From positions 3,537,001-3,601,000 of the forward strand of contig NZ_CP107913.1 of NCBI RefSeq assembly GCF_036014115.1: a stretch of 64,000 nt of DNA. Direction: 5' to 3'. The notes under the pieces are model-generated. The model searched no databases and was not told the origin of the DNA. It saw only the letters and a list, made by a program, of their open reading frames with translations. This stretch comes from Streptomyces sp. NBC_00448 (GTDB taxonomy: Bacteria > Actinomycetota > Actinomycetes > Streptomycetales > Streptomycetaceae). Both the position numbers and the translations under genes were made by a program. How positions within the stretch are numbered: position 1 is the first letter of the stretch; the number at the start of each line of letters is the position of its first letter. This document shows positions 15,131 through 24,124 of the stretch, piece by piece.

Positions 15131-16891
15131 ATGGGCGGACCCGCGGGCGGCCCCGGCGTCGAGCCCGACAGCACAGCAGCCACGATCACGCGCAGTGATC
15201 GGCTGCGCCGGTCCTCGTACGCCGCGGAGCCGACCGACTACCGCGCCGCCTTCGCGGTGGCCCGGTCGGCGATGGCGCTGCTGGGCCCCGACGGCGGCGT
15301 GCTCGCGGCGAACGCCGCGCTGGGCCGGCTGCTGGGCGTGCCGCTGGAGCGGATGGTGTCGGCGGACGCGCGCGTGCTGCTCGGCCTCACCGGCGACCCG
15401 CACGCCGGCACCGCCTTCGACGACGTCCTCACCGGCAGCCGGCGCCGGCTGCGCTGCACCCGCAGGCTCACCCGGGCCGACGGCACCGACCTGCGCGCCG
15501 AGCTGTCCCTGGCCCGCACCGACAGCCGCGCGCTGCTGCTGACCGTCGAGGACGTCAGCGAACGCGAGTCGCTGCGGCGGCAGTTGCGGCATCTGCGGAT
15601 GCACGACGCGGTGACGCGGCTGCCCAACCGGGCGCTGTTCTTCGAACGGCTGGCGGACGCCTTCGCGCGCGCCCCGGAGCGCGGCACCGGCCGGATCGGG
15701 CTGTGTTACCTCGACCTGGACGGCTTCAAGGCGGTCAACGACACGCTCGGGCACCGCGTCGGCGACGAGCTGCTCGCCGCGGTGGCCGACCGGCTGCTGG
15801 CCTGCGCCGGGCCCGGCGGCCACCTCGCGGCCCGGCTGGGCGGCGACGAGTTCGCGCTGCTGCTCCGGGACTCCACCGGCACCGGGCAGGCGACCGCGCT
15901 CGCCGAGGCCGTACTCGACGCGTTCCAGCGGCCGTTCGACGTCTCCGGGCACCGGCTGGCGGTCTCCGCGAGCATCGGCGTGGTCGAGCGGGAGGCCCAG
16001 GGCACCACCCCCACCGGGCTGATGCAGGCCGCCGACACCACGCTGTACTGGGCGAAGGACGACGGCAAGGGCCGCTGGACACTCTTCGACCCGGAGCGCA
16101 ACGAGCACCGGATGACCCGCCAGTCGCTGTCCAGCACGCTGCGGCAGGCCGTCGAGCGGGGCGAGTTCGTGCTCGACTACCAGCCGCTGGTCGCCCTGGA
16201 CACCGGCGAGGTGCGCGGTGTGGAGGCGCTGGTCCGCTGGGAGCACCCGCACTTCGGGCGGCTCGCACCCAACCGCTTCATCGGCCTGGCGGAGGAGGAC
16301 GGCTCGATCGTGCAGCTCGGCCGCTGGGTGCTCGCCGAGTCCTGCCGCCAGGCCCGCGCCTGGCAGCGGGAGCGGCCCGGCACGCCCCTGGTGGTCAGCG
16401 TCAATGTCGCGGTCCGCCAGGTCTGGGACTCCGACCTGGTCGCCGACGTGGCCGCGATCCTGCACGAGACCGGGCTGCCGGCCCGCCTGCTCCAGCTCGA
16501 ACTCACCGAGTCCGCGGTCATGGGCAGTGCCGGCCGGCCCCTCCAGGCCCTGCACGCTCTCCACGAGATGGGGGTGCGCATCGCCATCGACGACTTCGGC
16601 ACCGGCTACTCCAACCTCGCCTACATGAGCCGGCTGCCCGTCTCCACCCTCAAGCTCGACGGCTCCTTCGTGCAGGGCTTCCGGTCCGCGGAACACCCCA
16701 ACCCCGCCGACGAGACCATCGTCGAGGCGCTGGTCGACCTCGCCCACCGCCTCGGGCTCACGGTCACCGCGGAGTGCGTCGAGAACGCGGACCAGGCCGA
16801 GCGGCTGCGGCGGATCGGCTGCGACACGGGGCAGGGCTGGCACTACTCCCGCCCGGTGGCCGCCGCCTCCATCTCCCAACTGCTGGGCTGA
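15131..16891 (+). CDS. PAS-GGDEF-EAL cyclic di-GMP enzyme
   Basis: A 586-residue soluble protein. A PAS-like sensor is at about residues 38-145 (FAVARSAMALLGPDGG, then LLLTVEDVSERESL). Next come a GGDEF domain with intact GGDEF at 237-241 and an EAL domain with EAL at 365-367, plus DDFGTGYS and a later LKLDGSF. So both cyclic di-GMP synthesis and breakdown motifs are preserved; which one dominates cannot be told. In Streptomyces such proteins tune the second messenger that controls BldD and development (CdgA/RmdA type). ATG 15131 follows AGGGAG; earlier starts exist. No membrane helices. Confidence 0.85.
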   Translation: MGGPAGGPGVEPDSTAATITRSDRLRRSSYAAEPTDYRAAFAVARSAMALLGPDGGVLAANAALGRLLGVPLERMVSADARVLLGLTGDPHAGTAFDDVLTGSRRRLRCTRRLTRADGTDLRAELSLARTDSRALLLTVEDVSERESLRRQLRHLRMHDAVTRLPNRALFFERLADAFARAPERGTGRIGLCYLDLDGFKAVNDTLGHRVGDELLAAVADRLLACAGPGGHLAARLGGDEFALLLRDSTGTGQATALAEAVLDAFQRPFDVSGHRLAVSASIGVVEREAQGTTPTGLMQAADTTLYWAKDDGKGRWTLFDPERNEHRMTRQSLSSTLRQAVERGEFVLDYQPLVALDTGEVRGVEALVRWEHPHFGRLAPNRFIGLAEEDGSIVQLGRWVLAESCRQARAWQRERPGTPLVVSVNVAVRQVWDSDLVADVAAILHETGLPARLLQLELTESAVMGSAGRPLQALHALHEMGVRIAIDDFGTGYSNLAYMSRLPVSTLKLDGSFVQGFRSAEHPNPADETIVEALVDLAHRLGLTVTAECVENADQAERLRRIGCDTGQGWHYSRPVAAASISQLLG

Positions 16892-16968
16892 GCAAGGGAG
16901 TCCGCGTACGCGGTAGGCGGATTAGCCGACCCGGTAGGCGGGTTCGCGTGCGCGGGAGGTGGATTCGC

Positions 16969-17763
16969 CTACGACGTCGGCGGGTTCGCCTGCGCGGAGG
17001 GCGGGTCCGCGTACGCGGTCGGCGGGCGGCCGAGGAGCTTGCCGAACGCGGCGGTGTACGCGGCGGGGTTGTCGTAACCCAGCAGGGCGGCGACGCGCGT
17101 CACGGGGGTGCCCGCGGCGAGGTGCGGCAACGAGTGCAGGATGCAGGCGCGTTGCCGCCACTGCGAGAAGCTCAGGCCGGTGCCGCGGCGGAAGTGGCGG
17201 GCGAGCGTGCGTTCGCTGACGTTGAGCCGGGCGCACCAGCGGGCGGGCGGGTCGTGGATGTCCGGCTGCCGCAGGAACGCCTCGCACAGGCCGCGCAGCC
17301 GGGGGTCGGCGGGCAGCGGCACGTCCAGGGGCAGCGGGGAGAGGTCCTTCAGTTCGTGCAGGATGAGGGCGACCACCGCCTCGTCCCGGCTGTGCTCGGG
17401 GTACCGCGGCTCCATGTCGACGGCCGCGAGCAGGAGCGCCCGCAGCAGGTCGGAGACGTCCACGGCCCGGCAGCGCGCGGGGAACCAGGGCACCGCGGCC
17501 GGTTCGATGTAGAGGCTGCGGGTGCTGACGCCCGTCATCTCGACCTGGTGCCTGGTCATCGGCGGGATCAGCACGGCACGGGCGGTGGGCACCGTCCAGT
17601 TGCCGTCCGCGGCCTCGACCCGCATCACGCCGGTCGCCGCGTACAGCACCTGGGCGCGGCGGTGCTCGTGCCAGCCGAGCAGGTGGTCGTGCGGGTAGTC
17701 GGTGCCGATCGCCAGCACCGCGCGATCGAGGGTGTCCACCTCCGCGAGCGGGACATTGCGCAT
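16969..17763 (-). CDS. AraC-family regulator with cupin-like sensor
   Basis: A 264-residue regulator. The N-terminal half looks like a cupin effector domain (HLLGWHEHRRAQVLYAATG, WTVPTARAVLIPP). The C-terminal half is an AraC-type double helix-turn-helix: WCARLNVSERTLARHFRRG and RVAALLGYDNPAAYTAAFGK, with the typical GYDN pattern. It is divergent from the TSUP exporter gene (start 17866) with about 100 bp between, and probably controls it. The last residues after AYAD are low complexity. A GTG at 17769 would add two residues. Confidence 0.85.
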   Translation of the reverse strand: MRNVPLAEVDTLDRAVLAIGTDYPHDHLLGWHEHRRAQVLYAATGVMRVEAADGNWTVPTARAVLIPPMTRHQVEMTGVSTRSLYIEPAAVPWFPARCRAVDVSDLLRALLLAAVDMEPRYPEHSRDEAVVALILHELKDLSPLPLDVPLPADPRLRGLCEAFLRQPDIHDPPARWCARLNVSERTLARHFRRGTGLSFSQWRQRACILHSLPHLAAGTPVTRVAALLGYDNPAAYTAAFGKLLGRPPTAYADPPSAQANPPTS

Positions 17764-17865
17764 GCGCACGAGGCTACGCGGAAGCGCCGGTGCTGTCTGC
17801 TGCGCGTAGGAAGATGGCGAACCATCGATTGCCCGCCACCGCGGGTGATCCCTAGCGTCGTATGC

Positions 17866-18708
17866 GTGCTTCCCTCCCTGACCTCCTTCCTCACCCTGGT
17901 CCTCTTCGGCTGCCTGACCGGCGTCACGACGGTGCTCTTCGGCTTCGGCGGCGGGTTCATCACGGTCCCGGTCGTCTACGGCGTCCTGACCGTCACCGCG
18001 CGGCCGGGGACGCAGGACGCCATGCACGTCGCCGTGGCGACCTCGGCGGCGGTCATGGTCGTCAACGCCTCGGTCGCGGCGCTCGCGCAGTGGCGGCAGG
18101 AGCGGCTGCGCGCCGAGTACGTCTGGCCGCTGGCGGCGTTCATCGCGGTCGGCGCCGCCGCGGGCTCGCTGGCCGCCACGCTGATCGGCGGCACCGCGCT
18201 GCGGTTGCTCTTCGCCGGCTACCTCCTGGTGACGATCGCCGACAGCCTGCTGCGGAAGGGCTTCCTCTCGGTGGCACCCCGGGGACGGCCGAAGCCGCTG
18301 GACCGCGGCACCACCACCTTCGGCGGCATCGGGATCGGGCTGGTGGCCGCGGGCCTGGGGGTGGGCGGCAGCGTCATGACGGTCCCGCTGCTGCGGCGCC
18401 GGGGCCTGCCGATGGCCGAGGCGACCGCCATGGCCAACCCGCTCAGCGTGCCCGTCGCCCTGACCGGCACCCTCGTCTACGCGCTCGCGCCCGTGCTCAC
18501 CTCCACGTCCGGCCCGGCCGCGTCCGCCGGCGCGGGCCGGCTCGGCTACGTCGACCTCGCGGCGGGCGCCGCCCTGCTCGCCGGCTCCCTGCCCACCATC
18601 GCGGTGGTGCGGCGGGTCGCCGGCCGCGTCCCGGACCGGGTGCACTCGGCCGCGTACGTGGCGCTGCTGCTGGTCGTCCTGATCGTGATGGTGACGATGG
18701 GGGTGTGA
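17866..18708 (+). CDS. TSUP-family (TauE/SafE-like) membrane exporter
   Basis: A 280-residue membrane protein with about eight hydrophobic segments. The N-terminal repeat FGFGGGFITVP and the C-terminal counterpart LGVGGSVMTVPLL show the two-fold symmetric glycine-rich signature of the sulfite exporter TauE/SafE family. These proteins move organosulfonates, sulfite or related anions; the ligand is not known here. Start GTG 17866 is the best fit to the hydrophobic N-terminus; GTG 17845 is possible. The AraC regulator is divergent and likely regulates it. Confidence 0.8.
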   Translation: MLPSLTSFLTLVLFGCLTGVTTVLFGFGGGFITVPVVYGVLTVTARPGTQDAMHVAVATSAAVMVVNASVAALAQWRQERLRAEYVWPLAAFIAVGAAAGSLAATLIGGTALRLLFAGYLLVTIADSLLRKGFLSVAPRGRPKPLDRGTTTFGGIGIGLVAAGLGVGGSVMTVPLLRRRGLPMAEATAMANPLSVPVALTGTLVYALAPVLTSTSGPAASAGAGRLGYVDLAAGAALLAGSLPTIAVVRRVAGRVPDRVHSAAYVALLLVVLIVMVTMGV

Positions 18709-18731
18709 CGCGGAGGCGAGGTGGGCGGGGC

Positions 18732-19157
18732 TCAGTAGTCCGCGAGGTCGATCTCGGTGCCCGGGGGGAAGACCTCGACACCCCAGGTGTGGACCTTGGG
18801 GTCGTCGGGTGCGCCGAGGACCGCGAAGCCGAGGGCGTTGAAGGCGATCCCGGCCTCGGACTCGTCGCCGCGCAGGCCGAGCGCGGTCAGGTCCCGGTGC
18901 ACGTCCTCGTAGGAGGGACCGAGCAACCGGACGCCGCGGTAGAGGACTTCGGGGCCCAGCTCGACGGAGATGAAGTGCACCCGCTGCCGGTCGTCGTAGG
19001 ACAGGGTCAGACCCCAGAGGTAGAAGTAGTCCTCCGGGCCGTCGGGGCGGCGGAAGACCGCGGGGTCACCGCCGAGCCGGGCGACGGCGTCCGCCCGGTC
19101 CTGCCCGAAGCGGACGACGTCCAGTCCCTCTCGGCCCTGGATCAGGTAGCGCTTCAC
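18732..19157 (-). CDS. Conserved hypothetical protein
   Basis: A 141-residue soluble protein that I cannot assign to a named family. It begins at GTG 19157 with MKRYLIQGREGLDVVRFGQD. It contains aromatic strand segments (EDYFYLWGLTLSYDDRQR, VHFISVELG) and a C-terminus VHTWGVEVFPPGTEIDL. The composition suggests a small beta-rich globular protein, perhaps of the immunity or SMI1-like kind, but no defining motif is clear. The stop lies 23 bp from that of the convergent TSUP gene. No signal peptide or membrane segment. Confidence 0.65.
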   Translation of the reverse strand: MKRYLIQGREGLDVVRFGQDRADAVARLGGDPAVFRRPDGPEDYFYLWGLTLSYDDRQRVHFISVELGPEVLYRGVRLLGPSYEDVHRDLTALGLRGDESEAGIAFNALGFAVLGAPDDPKVHTWGVEVFPPGTEIDLADY

Positions 19158-19306
19158 GCAAGAAGAACGATCACGGCGCCGCGGGTGTTCCGGTACGCCG
19201 TGTGAGTTTCCCCGCGCCCCGGGTGCCTTTCGGACGCGGCGAGCGGGGCCGCATACTGCAACGCCGGCCGCACGGGGGCGGCTCGGTGAGCGTGGGGAGA
19301 GGGCAT

Positions 19307-20200
19307 ATGACGGCAGGGACGATCAGCGCGGCGGCGGCCGGCAGCTGGAAGCTCGGCGACCCGGAGGTCAACCGCCTCGGCTTCGGCGCGATGCGGCTGA
19401 CGGGCAACGGCATGGCCGGAAACGGCGCCGGCGCCCCGATCGACCGCGACGTGGCGGTCACGGTGCTGCGCCGCGCGGTCGAACTCGGGGTGAACCACAT
19501 CGACACGGCGGCGTTCTACTTCTCGCCGCTGCGCTCCGCCAACGAGCTGATCAACCGGGCACTGGCCCCGTACCCCGACGACCTGGTCATCGTCACCAAG
19601 GTCGGGCCCGGGCGCGGTCCTTCGGGCGAGTGGCTGCCGGCGGCCACGCCCGGGGAGCTGCGCGGGCAGGTCGAGGAGAACCTGCGCCAACTCGGCCGCG
19701 ACCACCTCGACGTGGTGAACCTGCGCCGGATGGGCGAGGAGTCGATCGCCGAACACTTCGGCGCCCTGGCCGAGTTGCGCGACGCGGGCCTCATCCGCCA
19801 CCTGGGCATCTCCAACGTCCGACCCGAGCACCTCGCCGAGGCCATGGCGATCGCGCCGGTGGTCTGCGTGCAGAACCGGTACGGGCTCGACCACCAACGC
19901 GCCGACGACAACGGCCTGTTGGACCGCTGCGGCGAGCAGGGCATCGCGTTCGTGCCGTTCTTCGCGATCTCCGGGGAGCGGCGGGAAGCGCCCGCGGCCA
20001 CGGGTGGCGTGTACGACGACGAACTCCTCGCCGTCGCCCGCGCGCACGGGGCGACCCCCGCGCAGATCCGCCTCGCCTGGACCCTCCACCGCGCCCCGCA
20101 CGTCCTCGCCATCCCGGGCACCGGCAACCCCGCCCACCTGACCGAGAACGTCGCCGCCGCCGCCCTGCGCCTCTCCCCCACCGACCTGGCCCGCCTGTGA
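19307..20200 (+). CDS. Aldo/keto reductase, PdxI-like
   Basis: A 297-residue NADPH-dependent oxidoreductase of the aldo/keto reductase family. VNRLGFGAMRLTG, GVNHIDTAAFY (catalytic Asp and Tyr), LVIVTKVG (Lys) and HLDVVNLRRM are in the expected order. The DVVNLR motif, with Asn in place of the usual His, and the overall run match my memory of Escherichia coli PdxI (YdbC), a pyridoxal reductase. A pyridoxal role is therefore plausible but not proven. It starts at ATG 19307 behind a GGGGAGAGGG site. No partner gene in the vitamin B6 pathway is adjacent. Confidence 0.8.
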   Translation: MTAGTISAAAAGSWKLGDPEVNRLGFGAMRLTGNGMAGNGAGAPIDRDVAVTVLRRAVELGVNHIDTAAFYFSPLRSANELINRALAPYPDDLVIVTKVGPGRGPSGEWLPAATPGELRGQVEENLRQLGRDHLDVVNLRRMGEESIAEHFGALAELRDAGLIRHLGISNVRPEHLAEAMAIAPVVCVQNRYGLDHQRADDNGLLDRCGEQGIAFVPFFAISGERREAPAATGGVYDDELLAVARAHGATPAQIRLAWTLHRAPHVLAIPGTGNPAHLTENVAAAALRLSPTDLARL

Positions 20201-20278
20201 ACCCCTGAACCCCCGAGCCACGGCGCGAAACGGGCGCGTCGTGTCAGGCCCGTTCCCGTAGCCACCACGGCCAAGGCG

Positions 20279-21694
20279 TCACAGGACGTCCTCCAGCCGG
20301 CGGGTCCGCCGCAGCGGGCCCGCCAGCAGGATCACCGGCGAGACGAAGGCCAGCCCGCACACCAGCCACAGCGCTCCCCGGTTCCCCCAGAGGGCGGAGA
20401 CAGCCCCCGCGGTCAGCGCGCCGAAGGGGATCGCTCCCCAGGACACGAACCGCACCGTGGCCATCACCCGGGGCAGCAGATCGGGCGGCGTCGTCGTCTG
20501 GCGGTGCGTACGGGTCAGGATGCTCAGCACCACCACACCCGCGCCGAAACCGGCGTTGCCCAGGGCGAACAGCAGCAGGCCCGCGCCGCCGCCGGCCAGC
20601 GGCATCAGCAGTGCCGCGCACGCTCCGGCGCCGCCCGCGAACAGCAGCGCCCGCGCGCTTCCGACCGCCGCCGCCAGCCGAGGGGTGACAGCCGCGCCGA
20701 TCAGGCTGCCGACTCCCTCGGCGGCCATCAGCGCGCCGACCGCCACCGCGGGGGCGCCCAGGGTCCGCACCAGGAAGACGGGGATGAGCGCGGTCAACCC
20801 GCCGCAGACGAAGTTGACCGAGGTGGCCATGGCCACGCACGGAGCCACCACCCGGTGCCGTACGACGTATCTCCATCCCTCCCGGATCAGGGCGAACGTC
20901 CCGGCCCCGGCACCCGCGCCTGACCCGCCATCCGACCGGGCGCCCGCGGGACCCGACGCGGCACCCGTGCCCGGCGCCGCGACCCGCGGGCGCCCTTCCG
21001 CCCGGGGCAGCGTCCGCAGCAGTGCCGCCGACGCCAGATAGCTGACCGCGTCGACGACCAGGGTGGCCGCCGCACCCGCGAACTGCACCAGCATTCCGCC
21101 CAGCGAGGGCCCGGCCAACTGGTTCACCGCCTGCGTGCCGGAGGTCAGGCTGTTGCGCGAGGTCAGCTCCTCCTTCGGGACCACCGACGGCAGGAACGTC
21201 GCGTTGCCCACGTCGAAGACGACGCTCGCCAGGCCGACCAGCAGCGCCACCACGACGAGTTGCGCCAGCCGCAGCGCACCGATCGCGGCGGCCACCGGCA
21301 CCGAGGCGATCGCCGCCGCCCGCACCAGGTCCATCGCCACCTGGGTGCCCCGCAGCGGCAGCCGCTGGACCAGCACCCCCGCGGGGAGGCCGATCAGTAT
21401 CCATGCGGCGAACTCCGCCGCCGTGACCAGACTGACCTCGAAACCCTCCGCGCCCAGCGCTCCCACCGCGATGAGCGGCAGCGCGACGGAGGTGACCGCG
21501 TCGCCGGCGCCGCTGACGGTCGAGGCGGTCCAGTACCGCCAGAACACCGCGGCCCGCCCACGGGCCGGGCGCGCCTTGCCCCCGGCTCCCTCCGCGCGTT
21601 CCGAGACGGCGCCCGCCGAGCCGGAACCCTCCGGGCTCTCCCGCGCGTCGCGGTCGGCGCCGTGCACCTCCGTACCGGACATGACGTCCCCCAT
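20279..21694 (-). CDS. MFS transporter (drug/siderophore exporter type)
   Basis: A 471-residue membrane protein with about 12 hydrophobic segments from residue 52 onward. It resembles the MFS_3 group, which includes enterobactin and macrolide exporters: YWTASTVSGAGDAVTSVALP near the start, then GLPAGVLVQRLP and DLVRAAAI. A central cytoplasmic loop (about 226-260) is Gly/Ala-rich. The first 45 residues are hydrophilic. Substrate unknown. It is divergent from the HxlR-redoxin gene with 66 bp between the starts, and a palindrome lies there, so that regulator probably controls it. ATG 21682 is an alternative start. Confidence 0.8.
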   Translation of the reverse strand: MGDVMSGTEVHGADRDARESPEGSGSAGAVSERAEGAGGKARPARGRAAVFWRYWTASTVSGAGDAVTSVALPLIAVGALGAEGFEVSLVTAAEFAAWILIGLPAGVLVQRLPLRGTQVAMDLVRAAAIASVPVAAAIGALRLAQLVVVALLVGLASVVFDVGNATFLPSVVPKEELTSRNSLTSGTQAVNQLAGPSLGGMLVQFAGAAATLVVDAVSYLASAALLRTLPRAEGRPRVAAPGTGAASGPAGARSDGGSGAGAGAGTFALIREGWRYVVRHRVVAPCVAMATSVNFVCGGLTALIPVFLVRTLGAPAVAVGALMAAEGVGSLIGAAVTPRLAAAVGSARALLFAGGAGACAALLMPLAGGGAGLLLFALGNAGFGAGVVVLSILTRTHRQTTTPPDLLPRVMATVRFVSWGAIPFGALTAGAVSALWGNRGALWLVCGLAFVSPVILLAGPLRRTRRLEDVL

Positions 21695-21702
21695 GAGAAG
21701 TA

Positions 21703-21719
21703 AGTCTCTAAAGGAGACT
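21703..21719. promoter_or_regulatory. Candidate HxlR operator palindrome
   Basis: AGTCTC-TAAAG-GAGACT is a perfect 6-bp inverted repeat with a 5-bp spacer. It lies 8 bp from the MFS start and 41 bp from the start of the HxlR-redoxin gene, in an AT-richer stretch that also holds CTATAG, a likely -10 element. Position and symmetry suggest the binding site of the divergent regulator. Confidence 0.5.
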
Positions 21720-21760
21720 CGCTATAGAGGTCGGGAGGAACCCGGTGGCAAGGTGGGGTC

Positions 21761-22687
21761 ATGCGCTATTCGAGGGTCGCGGACCCGGACTGCTCCATCG
21801 CCCAGGCGCTCGCGGTCGTCGGCGACTGGTGGACGCTGCTGATCGTGCGCGACATCGCCGGCGGGACCCACCAGTTCGACGCGCTGCGCGACGCGCTGGG
21901 CATCAGCCGCAAGGTGCTCGCCGATCGGCTGGCCGCCCTCGTCGGGGACGGCGTGCTGGAGAAGCGGCTCTACCACGCCCACCCGCCGCGCCACTCCTAC
22001 CACCTCACCCGTGTCGGCCAGGGCCTGCTGCCGGTCCTGGTCGCGCTGCAGGACTGGGGCGGGCAGTACGTGATGGGCGACGGCACGCTCTCCGCGACCA
22101 GCCCGGCCGATTCCGCCGAGACCCGGCGGGTGCACGCGCTCGTCGGTGCCCGCGTCCCGGAGACGGTCCTGCCCGCGGCCCCTTCCGGCGAGCCGTGGGA
22201 CACCCCCGCGGAACGCGATCCGGTCGCCGGCGAACCGTGGACGGTCCTGTACTGCTTCCCCGGCGCCTACGCCCCGGATGTCCAGGGCTACCCGCCGGGT
22301 TGGGGAGAGATCCCCGGCGCCGCGGGCTGCACCCTCGAGTCGTGCACCTACCGCGACCGGCTTCCGGAGTTCGAGGAGCGCGGCGCCCGCGTGTACGGCG
22401 TCAGCACCCAACGTCCGGACCAACTCGCCGCGTTCGCCGAACACGCGGGCATCACGTTCCCCCTGCTGTCGGACGCCGACCTGCGGCTGACCGCCGCACT
22501 GCGGCTGCCCACCTTCCGTGCGTCCGGACTCGACCGCCTCAAGCGCCTGACCCTGCTGATCGACGCCGAACGCACCGTACGCGGCGTGCTCTACCCCGTC
22601 CCGGACCCGGCCGGCTCGGTCGGCGACGCCCTCGCTCTCCTCGACGAGGTCACAGCCGCCGACCAGCGACTTCCCGGCCCCCGTTGA
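21761..22687 (+). CDS. HxlR-type regulator fused to a redoxin domain
   Basis: The 308-residue protein joins two parts. Residues 1-105 form an HxlR winged helix with the conserved N-terminal cysteine C11 (DPDCSIAQAL) and VVGDWWTLLIVRD. Residues about 125-300 are a thioredoxin-fold peroxiredoxin-like domain with WTVLYCFPGAY and the cysteine pair C190 and C195 in GCTLESCTYRD, then VYGVSTQ. HxlR proteins often sense electrophiles or oxidants by a cysteine near this position. The fusion suggests a regulator that reads its own peroxidase chemistry; that is inference. Divergent from the MFS gene, sharing a palindromic operator. Confidence 0.8.
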   Translation: MRYSRVADPDCSIAQALAVVGDWWTLLIVRDIAGGTHQFDALRDALGISRKVLADRLAALVGDGVLEKRLYHAHPPRHSYHLTRVGQGLLPVLVALQDWGGQYVMGDGTLSATSPADSAETRRVHALVGARVPETVLPAAPSGEPWDTPAERDPVAGEPWTVLYCFPGAYAPDVQGYPPGWGEIPGAAGCTLESCTYRDRLPEFEERGARVYGVSTQRPDQLAAFAEHAGITFPLLSDADLRLTAALRLPTFRASGLDRLKRLTLLIDAERTVRGVLYPVPDPAGSVGDALALLDEVTAADQRLPGPR

Positions 22688-22840
22688 GAACGCGCACGTC
22701 ATGTCCGTACATCGCCCGCGGCTGCCCGCGCGCCGCTCGCGTCCGGTGATCGTGGTGGCACCGACCCGGGACACGGTCGGGCGGGAAGCGGTCCGGCGGA
22801 AACGTGCCGGCCGACGGGTCGCTCGGCACCGACGAAGTCA

Positions 22841-23041
22841 TCAGCGGCGGTGGGAGCGCAGTTCGTCGAGGAGGGCGCGCAGTACCGCGAGGCGGTGGGC
22901 GGATTCGGAGGGGGTGGAGGGCCTGAGCGCCGTGCGGGCGGCGTGCGCGGCGAGCAGCCCGAGGAGGAGTCTGACCGCGGCGCCGCTGACGGCGGCGCAG
23001 GCCAGAACCCATGCGGCGGCTCCCATGGTGGGTGTGAGCAT
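22841..23041 (-). CDS. Small single-pass membrane protein
   Basis: A 66-residue protein starting at ATG 23041. It has one hydrophobic segment (WVLACAAVSGAAVRLLLGLL) followed by a charged helix (SAHRLAVLRALLDELRSHRR). Upstream AAGGGATCG could serve as a weak ribosome binding site. No family is known to me. Support is limited to the plausible protein shape and codon use, so it may not be real. It lies between the convergent redoxin fusion and a divergent gene at 23200. Confidence 0.45.
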   Translation of the reverse strand: MLTPTMGAAAWVLACAAVSGAAVRLLLGLLAAHAARTALRPSTPSESAHRLAVLRALLDELRSHRR

Positions 23042-23199
23042 CTTCGATCCCTTGTCCGGAACTGACGGCGGACCTCCGGTCTAGCGCGACCGGCGGCGCG
23101 GCCGCTTACCCGCGGTCGCGTGGAGTCGGCCGGCCGGGCCCGAACTCCGCGCACCTGCGCCCCTGGTGGCGGCGCGAGGGAGCGGGCAGCATCCCGGGC

Positions 23200-24093
23200 A
23201 TGGACGACATGGACGAGCCGCGGGGCCCTCGGGGGAAGCGGAGCCTGCCCTTCCCGTACGACCAGGATCTGTCCGGGGTGCTGAACAACCTCAACCGCCG
23301 TACCCGCTGGGGGCGTGACCGGCTCGCGAACGACCGGGTCACCGCCGCGCTCCTGGCGGCCGGCATGCGGCTGCTCGTGGCGCATCTCGGCCCGGGCGGC
23401 CGCAGCCGCGTCAACAGCGAGCGCCTGCTGCTGGGTTCCCTCTCGCAGCGCAGGGTCGCCGAGGAGTTCGCCGCCGGCCCGCAGCCCTTCACGCGGTACG
23501 GCAACGGGGTGTCGATGCTGCGCGACCGCTGGAGCCCGCACTCGGACTTCGTCACCGACCTGATCAACTTCGCGGTGTGGCGGGAGAACTACCGGCCGGA
23601 GTTCCGGGAGCGGCGGGTCGCCCACATCAAACGGCTGGTGCACGGACCGGACTTCGTACGGGCCGTGCACGACATCGCCTACCAGCACACCGCCGAAGGG
23701 GTCCGGCTGCCCTCCGTCCGGCTCGGCCTGGCGCTCATGACGGCCGCCGAGGGGGACGAGGAGGTGACCCGGATCATCTCCACCGTGTACGAGGACTACC
23801 TCGGCTCGTGGAAGAAGCTGTACGAGACGGTGCTCCGCGAGCGGCACTTACGGCTGCGCAGGGGGCTCACCCTCGACGACCTGGCGAACGCGCTGTCCGC
23901 GGCGACCGACGGGATGACGCTCAGGGCCATCGGCGACCCCGCCTCCGGTGTCGTCGACCACGACCGCCGCGGTTCCCTGATGGGCACGGTCGCGCTGGCG
24001 GTGATCCACGCGTTCCTGGAGCCGGACGACGACGCCGACGGCCTCACCCTGGAGCAGTCCGTGGCGGCGCGGTTCGGCCGACGCCCGCACTGA
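23200..24093 (+). CDS. Regulator-like protein of unknown family, with a TTA codon
   Basis: A 297-residue soluble protein. The middle segment RVTAALLAAGMRLLVAHLG and the C-terminal helices (LDDLANALSAATDGMTLRAI and LMGTVALAVIHAFLE) weakly resemble the layout of TetR regulators, but the helix-turn-helix is degenerate and I would not call it one. Codon 217 (23848-23850) is TTA, so translation may depend on the bldA tRNA. ATG 23200 is chosen; ATG 23209 is close. It converges on the chitinase gene, with a strong hairpin between. Function unknown. Confidence 0.55.
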   Translation: MDDMDEPRGPRGKRSLPFPYDQDLSGVLNNLNRRTRWGRDRLANDRVTAALLAAGMRLLVAHLGPGGRSRVNSERLLLGSLSQRRVAEEFAAGPQPFTRYGNGVSMLRDRWSPHSDFVTDLINFAVWRENYRPEFRERRVAHIKRLVHGPDFVRAVHDIAYQHTAEGVRLPSVRLGLALMTAAEGDEEVTRIISTVYEDYLGSWKKLYETVLRERHLRLRRGLTLDDLANALSAATDGMTLRAIGDPASGVVDHDRRGSLMGTVALAVIHAFLEPDDDADGLTLEQSVAARFGRRPH

Positions 24094-24124
24094 GCAGGCA
24101 GAACGGCGGAACCGGCACATGGGT

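Noticed and set aside
16905..17030. Short repeats around the AraC stop (GGTAGGCGG units)
   Set aside because: They are imperfect and part of the low-complexity C-terminal coding sequence and its flank; too weak to list.
15703..17865. An open frame overlapping the GGDEF-EAL gene and running into the TSUP exporter
   Set aside because: Only its end is the TSUP gene (from 17866). The earlier part is Arg/Pro/Gly-rich and frame-shifted against a clear enzyme.
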